Positions 60,721 to 64,000 of a DNA stretch of 64,000 nucleotides are shown here, piece after piece. The stretch is from the NCBI GenBank assembly GCA_958295735.1, contig OY282369.1, positions 248,001-312,000 of the forward strand. Direction: 5' to 3'. Each line of letters opens with the position of its first letter. The stretch's first letter is position 1. The stretch comes from an uncultured Candidatus Cenarchaeum sp. (GTDB lineage Archaea > Thermoproteota > Nitrososphaeria > Nitrososphaerales > Nitrosopumilaceae). A program made the translations under genes and the position numbers. Under the pieces are notes generated by a model. That model was not told the origin of the DNA and did no database searches. It saw nothing but the letters and a program-made list of their open reading frames with translations.

Positions 60721-61950
60721 GTGGGCGGCGGGGCGCGGGGCGGGGCGGTCGCGGCTGTCGCGGTCGCGGCCGGGCTCGCGGTGGCGGCGGCGGCGGGGCA
60801 AGCGGCTTGGGCGCAGGAGCCGCAGATCGCCACGTTCCAGGAGACCGTCCAGGTGATAGCGGATCCCGCGGGCGGCGGGGCGTCGGCGTCGATCGTGCTG
60901 CAGAGCACGAGCCCGCAGGAGATCAGGGTGCCGGCCGCCCTGGAGTCGAGGATACTCGAAGACGGCAGGATCACCGCCATAGTAGTGACCAACGAGGACG
61001 GATGCGTCCTCGGGGTGCGGGGCGAGTCGTGCGTGATGATCAACACGGAAAGGGATCCCGAGTGGGGGGGCATCGAGGGCACGCAGGAGCGGGCCTCCGC
61101 CATAGGCCGCGAGTTCGTGGGGGCGGTAAACGAGCTGCTCGACGTCGACGCGCGGTACCACTCCACGTTCGTGCACCACCGCGACGAGGCCAACGTGGCC
61201 CTGGACACGTCGGGGGCCGTCTCCGGCAGGAACACCGTCTCGGCCGTGTTCACGATGCCCATGGAGGCGACCGACTCCATGTACGCAAAGGCGTCCGCCC
61301 TGCTGCTCTCCCGCCAGATAAGGGAAGCGGGCGGGTTCTACGACGCGGCGGCGGCCCTGTCGTCCAGCGAGAGCGCCAAGATGTCCTTCTCGATGATACC
61401 GCACGGGACCGGCATCCTGTACCAGCTGAAGATCACCGCGTACCACGAGGATGCGGCGGCGCCCGGGGAGGCCCTGAGGCCGCTGGAGCTGCTCGGGGCC
61501 GGGGAGCTGTCGAGGTCGGACCACTTTTCGGACGGCTTCTACCCGTTCAACTCCATAGTGAGGGTCCAGGTGCTGGGCGGCGGCGCCGTCTCCGGGGCCG
61601 AGCCGCCGTTCGTCGAGTCCAGGACGGTGGACGGCATGCAGGTCCCCGCCGACATCGGCGGCTCCGGCTGGCTGTCCGCCTCGGAGCCCGGCCAGCCGCC
61701 GGCCGAGGCGGTGTTCCTGTTCGGGGACCTGCAGTCGGTGCGCGACGGCCGGCTGTCGGTCACGCTCGCGCCCCCCGCGGGCGGGGAGGGGGCCGGGGCC
61801 GGGGAGGGGGCCGGGGCCGGGGAGGGGGCCGGGGATTGGATAAGCCACGAGCAGGCCATAGTGGCCGCCGTCGCGATAGCGGGCGCCGGGGGCGCGGCCG
61901 CCTTCTTCCTCAGGGGGTACGGGCGGGCGCGGGGGAGCGGGTCAGACTAG
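60721..61950 (+). CDS. Membrane-anchored exported protein, unknown function
   Basis: A 409-residue protein: a signal sequence (AVAAVAVAAGLAVAAAAGQA, cleavage near AWAQ), an extracellular domain of about 340 residues with a disulfide-capable pair (DGCVLGVRGESC), TVSAVFTMPMEATDSMYAKA and MSFSMIPHGTGILYQLK, a GEGAGAGEGAG linker from a short tandem repeat (61788-61830), and a C-terminal helix (IVAAVAIAGAGGAAAFFL) with a basic stop. It has the same layout as the protein at 58058, without the Cys tail. The GTG at 60721 is set by the TATA box. It overlaps the convergent arginine decarboxylase gene by 9 bp. Confidence 0.7.
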   Translation: MGGGARGGAVAAVAVAAGLAVAAAAGQAAWAQEPQIATFQETVQVIADPAGGGASASIVLQSTSPQEIRVPAALESRILEDGRITAIVVTNEDGCVLGVRGESCVMINTERDPEWGGIEGTQERASAIGREFVGAVNELLDVDARYHSTFVHHRDEANVALDTSGAVSGRNTVSAVFTMPMEATDSMYAKASALLLSRQIREAGGFYDAAAALSSSESAKMSFSMIPHGTGILYQLKITAYHEDAAAPGEALRPLELLGAGELSRSDHFSDGFYPFNSIVRVQVLGGGAVSGAEPPFVESRTVDGMQVPADIGGSGWLSASEPGQPPAEAVFLFGDLQSVRDGRLSVTLAPPAGGEGAGAGEGAGAGEGAGDWISHEQAIVAAVAIAGAGGAAAFFLRGYGRARGSGSD

Positions 61951-62493
61951 CAGGCACGCGGCGGCGAACACCGTAGTCCACTTGCCGTCCTTGTCGCCCA
62001 CGGCGGTCTGGGTGACGTTCTGCGTCCTGTATATCGCACCGGATATGTTCCACTGCTGCCGCTTTTCGTCCCAGCTCTTGTCTATGTCGAACGGTATGCC
62101 GAGGGAGGACGCCAGCATCTGCGCGGCGACGTCCTCGGCGTAGTCGCCGGCCGTCTTTTCCGACTGGCCGAAAGAGTCGTACTCGGAGAGGTACCCGTAC
62201 TTGCTGGGATCCTTGGGCCGGGCCACCCCCACCGACGCGGCCACGAGCCTGTGGGGCTCGCTGGTCTGGTTCTTCGAGTATATGGTGAACAGTATCTGGC
62301 CCGGCTTTATCTCCTTGAGCCCCTCGTTGCGCGACAGGAGCTTGGCGTTGGGCGGGAATATGCTGGAGATGAGGACCAGGTTGGTCCCGGCTATCCCCGC
62401 GGCCCGCAGCGCGTACTCAAAGCTGGTCAGCTTGTCGTCGTGTATCCCCTTGCCCTTGGTGAGGAACAGCCTCTTGGCGACCAGGTCAAGCAT
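61942..62493 (-). CDS. pdaD: Pyruvoyl-dependent arginine decarboxylase
   Basis: A 183-residue proenzyme. LVLISSIFPPNAKL holds the self-cleavage site (between Ser43 and Ser44), where Ser44 becomes the pyruvoyl group. LTSFEYALRAAGIAGTNL, GQILFTIYSKNQT and VAASVGVARPKDPSKYGYLS are family landmarks. It makes agmatine for polyamine synthesis and, in archaea, for tRNA-Ile agmatidine. The ATG at 62493 is about 26 bp from CATAAATAATTA (62514-62525, other strand). Confidence 0.93.
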   Translation of the reverse strand: MLDLVAKRLFLTKGKGIHDDKLTSFEYALRAAGIAGTNLVLISSIFPPNAKLLSRNEGLKEIKPGQILFTIYSKNQTSEPHRLVAASVGVARPKDPSKYGYLSEYDSFGQSEKTAGDYAEDVAAQMLASSLGIPFDIDKSWDEKRQQWNISGAIYRTQNVTQTAVGDKDGKWTTVFAAACLLV

Positions 62494-62534
62494 TCCGGCA
62501 GGGCGGCCGGCGGTAATTATTTATGTTTTCGCGG

Positions 62535-62830
62535 GCCGCGGGAGCACGAGGTCGCGTGCCCGCGGTCACGGGCGTGGAAACGACTTTGCTGATCCAGATT
62601 CGCGCTGGGGAGTGGGGGGTGCTGACACCATACCCGCGGGAGCGCGAGGTCGCGTGCCCGCGGTCACGGGCGTGGAAACGACTTCGCTGATCCAGATTCG
62701 CGCCTGAGTGGGGGCTGCCGGCCCCGCGCCCGCGGGCGGCGCGGGATCGCGCGCCCGCCGGCCGCGGGCGCGGAAGCGCCCCCGCCAATCCGGGTTCGCG
62801 CCAGGGGGGCTGCCGGCCCCGCGCCCCGGC
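62535..62830. repeat. 98-bp tandem array of repeat R1, three units
   Basis: GTCGCGTGCCCGCGGTCACG begins units at 62551 and 62649, with a degenerate third from about 62747. Each contains GGCGTGGAAACGACTT, CTGATCCAGATTCGCG and a G-rich then C-rich end. It fills the whole interval between two minus-strand genes. Single copies are at 24592 and 35340. Confidence 0.85.
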
Positions 62831-62839
62831 CGCGCCCCG

Positions 62840-64000
62840 CTAGCAGTTCACGCCGTACGTGACGATCTGCGATATGAAGTCGGCCTCGAGATCTTCCAGC
62901 TCCGACAGGTCGATCCGGAAGTCGACGTCCACGCTGCCGCCCGGCGGCGTCCCTCCCGGTATCTCGGTGCCCGCCGCCAGCGGGGTTGAGTCGGCCAGCC
63001 TGGGGGAGGCGCCGGCCAGGCCCACGGACATCTCCGTGAGCGAGAACGGCAGCGGGGGCCCCGGCAGGGGGGCGCCGCCACGGAACTGCGACCAGTCCGT
63101 GGCGGTCACGGACACGGGGGGCATCGGGGCGGCTCCCGTGTTCGTTATGGTCTGCCTCGCCGGCCCGCTCCTGCTCCCCGGCGACAGATCGGGCAGGGCG
63201 AGCTCCGACTTTTCCAGGGCCATCCCGCACCTGTCTATGCCGCGGAGCAGATCCGGGGCCCGCTCCCACTCCGCCGCCGCATCGGAGACCGACCACGCGC
63301 CGTACGTGATGGGCAGCCGCAGGTCGCCGGAGCTGTCCATGCCCGTGCGGCCGAGCGGGCCGCCGTCCAGGGCGGCCGCCCTCGCCACGTTCCCCCCCGC
63401 CTCGGACTGGTTGCCCCCGGCCAGCGCCAGGGCCCTGCCGATCACGCGCGCGGCCTCGTACGCGGCGTACGCCGGCGTGGCCGATCCGGCGGGGCCCGGC
63501 GGGCCCGCGGCGCCGTACGCTACGTCGTCAACGTAGTCCGTCGCGGCATTCCGCTCCACGGCGAACTGGACGGCGGACAGCCGCACGTCCCTGGCCAGCT
63601 GCACGGCCGCCGCATCCGATATCACGAGGGGGGACGCGGTCACCCCGCCGCCGGCCCCCGCCCCCGCGCCGCCGGCCGCGAACCATGCAGACCTGTCCCG
63701 CACGGGGCTGTCCCCCCGCATGCTCCCCGCGATGGCGGCCAGTTCCGAGTCCGAGCCCATATACACGACGGCCGCGCTCCTGGCGCTCCCGCTCCCGGCC
63801 GCCGCCAGGACGGCGGCCTCTATAGATGCGGCGGCCGCGCCGCCCCCGCCTTCCGCGAACTCCACGGGCTCGCCGACCGGTATCCCGAGCGGCGCCAGGT
63901 CGGATGCGAGCGGCCCGAGCAGGCCGTATTCCGGGCCGTACAGGTCGGCCTGCACCACGGGGACTATGGCGCCGTACCCGCCCCGCGCCACCTCCGTCGC
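62840..64000 (-). CDS. Periplasmic-binding-protein-like (branched-chain amino acid type) protein, partial
   Basis: The last about 387 residues of a protein whose start lies beyond the window; the frame is open to base 64000. GYGAIVPVVQADLYGPEYGL, AAVVYMGSDSELAAIAGSM and LPITYGAWSVSDAAAEWERA resemble type 1 periplasmic binding proteins (LivJ-like) that bind amino acids or similar ligands. The last about 110 residues (QTITNTGAAPMPPVSVTATD ... VDVDFRIDLSEL) form an Ig-like beta module. Probably an exported solute receptor. The C-terminus ends in a cysteine with no anchor. Confidence 0.65.
   Translation of the reverse strand, partial: ATEVARGGYGAIVPVVQADLYGPEYGLLGPLASDLAPLGIPVGEPVEFAEGGGGAAAASIEAAVLAAAGSGSARSAAVVYMGSDSELAAIAGSMRGDSPVRDRSAWFAAGGAGAGAGGGVTASPLVISDAAAVQLARDVRLSAVQFAVERNAATDYVDDVAYGAAGPPGPAGSATPAYAAYEAARVIGRALALAGGNQSEAGGNVARAAALDGGPLGRTGMDSSGDLRLPITYGAWSVSDAAAEWERAPDLLRGIDRCGMALEKSELALPDLSPGSRSGPARQTITNTGAAPMPPVSVTATDWSQFRGGAPLPGPPLPFSLTEMSVGLAGASPRLADSTPLAAGTEIPGGTPPGGSVDVDFRIDLSELEDLEADFISQIVTYGVNC

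Overview
This window reads as a very GC-rich (roughly 70 %) archaeal chromosome, most likely an ammonia-oxidising Thaumarchaeota (Nitrososphaeria, Nitrosopumilales-like, perhaps a host-associated lineage). The evidence is a transcription factor B, aIF1/SUI1 with a zinc N-terminus, Sec61 beta, a DUF2070 membrane protein, coenzyme F420 genes cofC/cofD, a pyruvoyl-dependent arginine decarboxylase, an archaeal-type AspRS, a UPF0148 zinc protein, an archaeal RNase P RNA and a secreted protein ending in the thaumarchaeal PEFG-CTERM signal. No amo gene is present, so the metabolism is inferred. About 25 transcripts have an AT-rich TATA box 24-31 bp upstream of an ATG, GTG or TTG, which points to mostly leaderless mRNAs; I used this to choose starts.

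Layout. 0.1-2.6 kb: orphan DNA methyltransferase, LsrF-like aldolase, SnoaL-like protein. 2.9-4.3 kb: apparently intact DDE transposase with a hairpin around its start codon. 4.6-8.4 kb: a two-gene nuclease/helicase cassette resembling Hachiman (HamAB). 8.4-22.7 kb: housekeeping block with an RNase J-like enzyme, the ilvB-ilvH-leuA-leuB operon, aspS, a DEDD exonuclease, a beta-hydroxyacid dehydrogenase, an SDR, DUF99 and a geranylgeranyl-reductase-like flavoprotein. 22.7-32.2 kb: an accessory region built around an anti-phage dCTP deaminase (AvcD-like) gene, with broken AvcD copies, three copies of a 43-residue protein, IS630 remnants, an insertion element with 31-bp inverted repeats and a 15-bp target duplication, and a small inverted-repeat element.

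32.3-44.4 kb: a large secreted protein, a methyltransferase, the operon Sec61 beta-DUF2070-substrate-binding protein, a second remnant of the same insertion element, tfb, a CPBP protease and aIF1. 44.4-48.5 kb: a small accessory island with an XRE/ImmA-IrrE regulator, a broken DUF4411 toxin-like gene, a 243-bp MITE-like element and an unknown two-domain protein. 48.5-54.9 kb: iron-related cluster (HyuA-family protein, FTR1 permease, PEFG-CTERM protein that shares the FTR1 extracellular domain and carries a 624-bp internal duplication). 55-64 kb: UPF0148 protein, cofD-cofC, two membrane-anchored exported proteins, rnpB, arginine decarboxylase and a partial substrate-binding protein that runs off the end.

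Intergenic DNA holds many short tandem and dispersed repeats. Because of the base composition, long open frames on the wrong strand are everywhere; I left them out.
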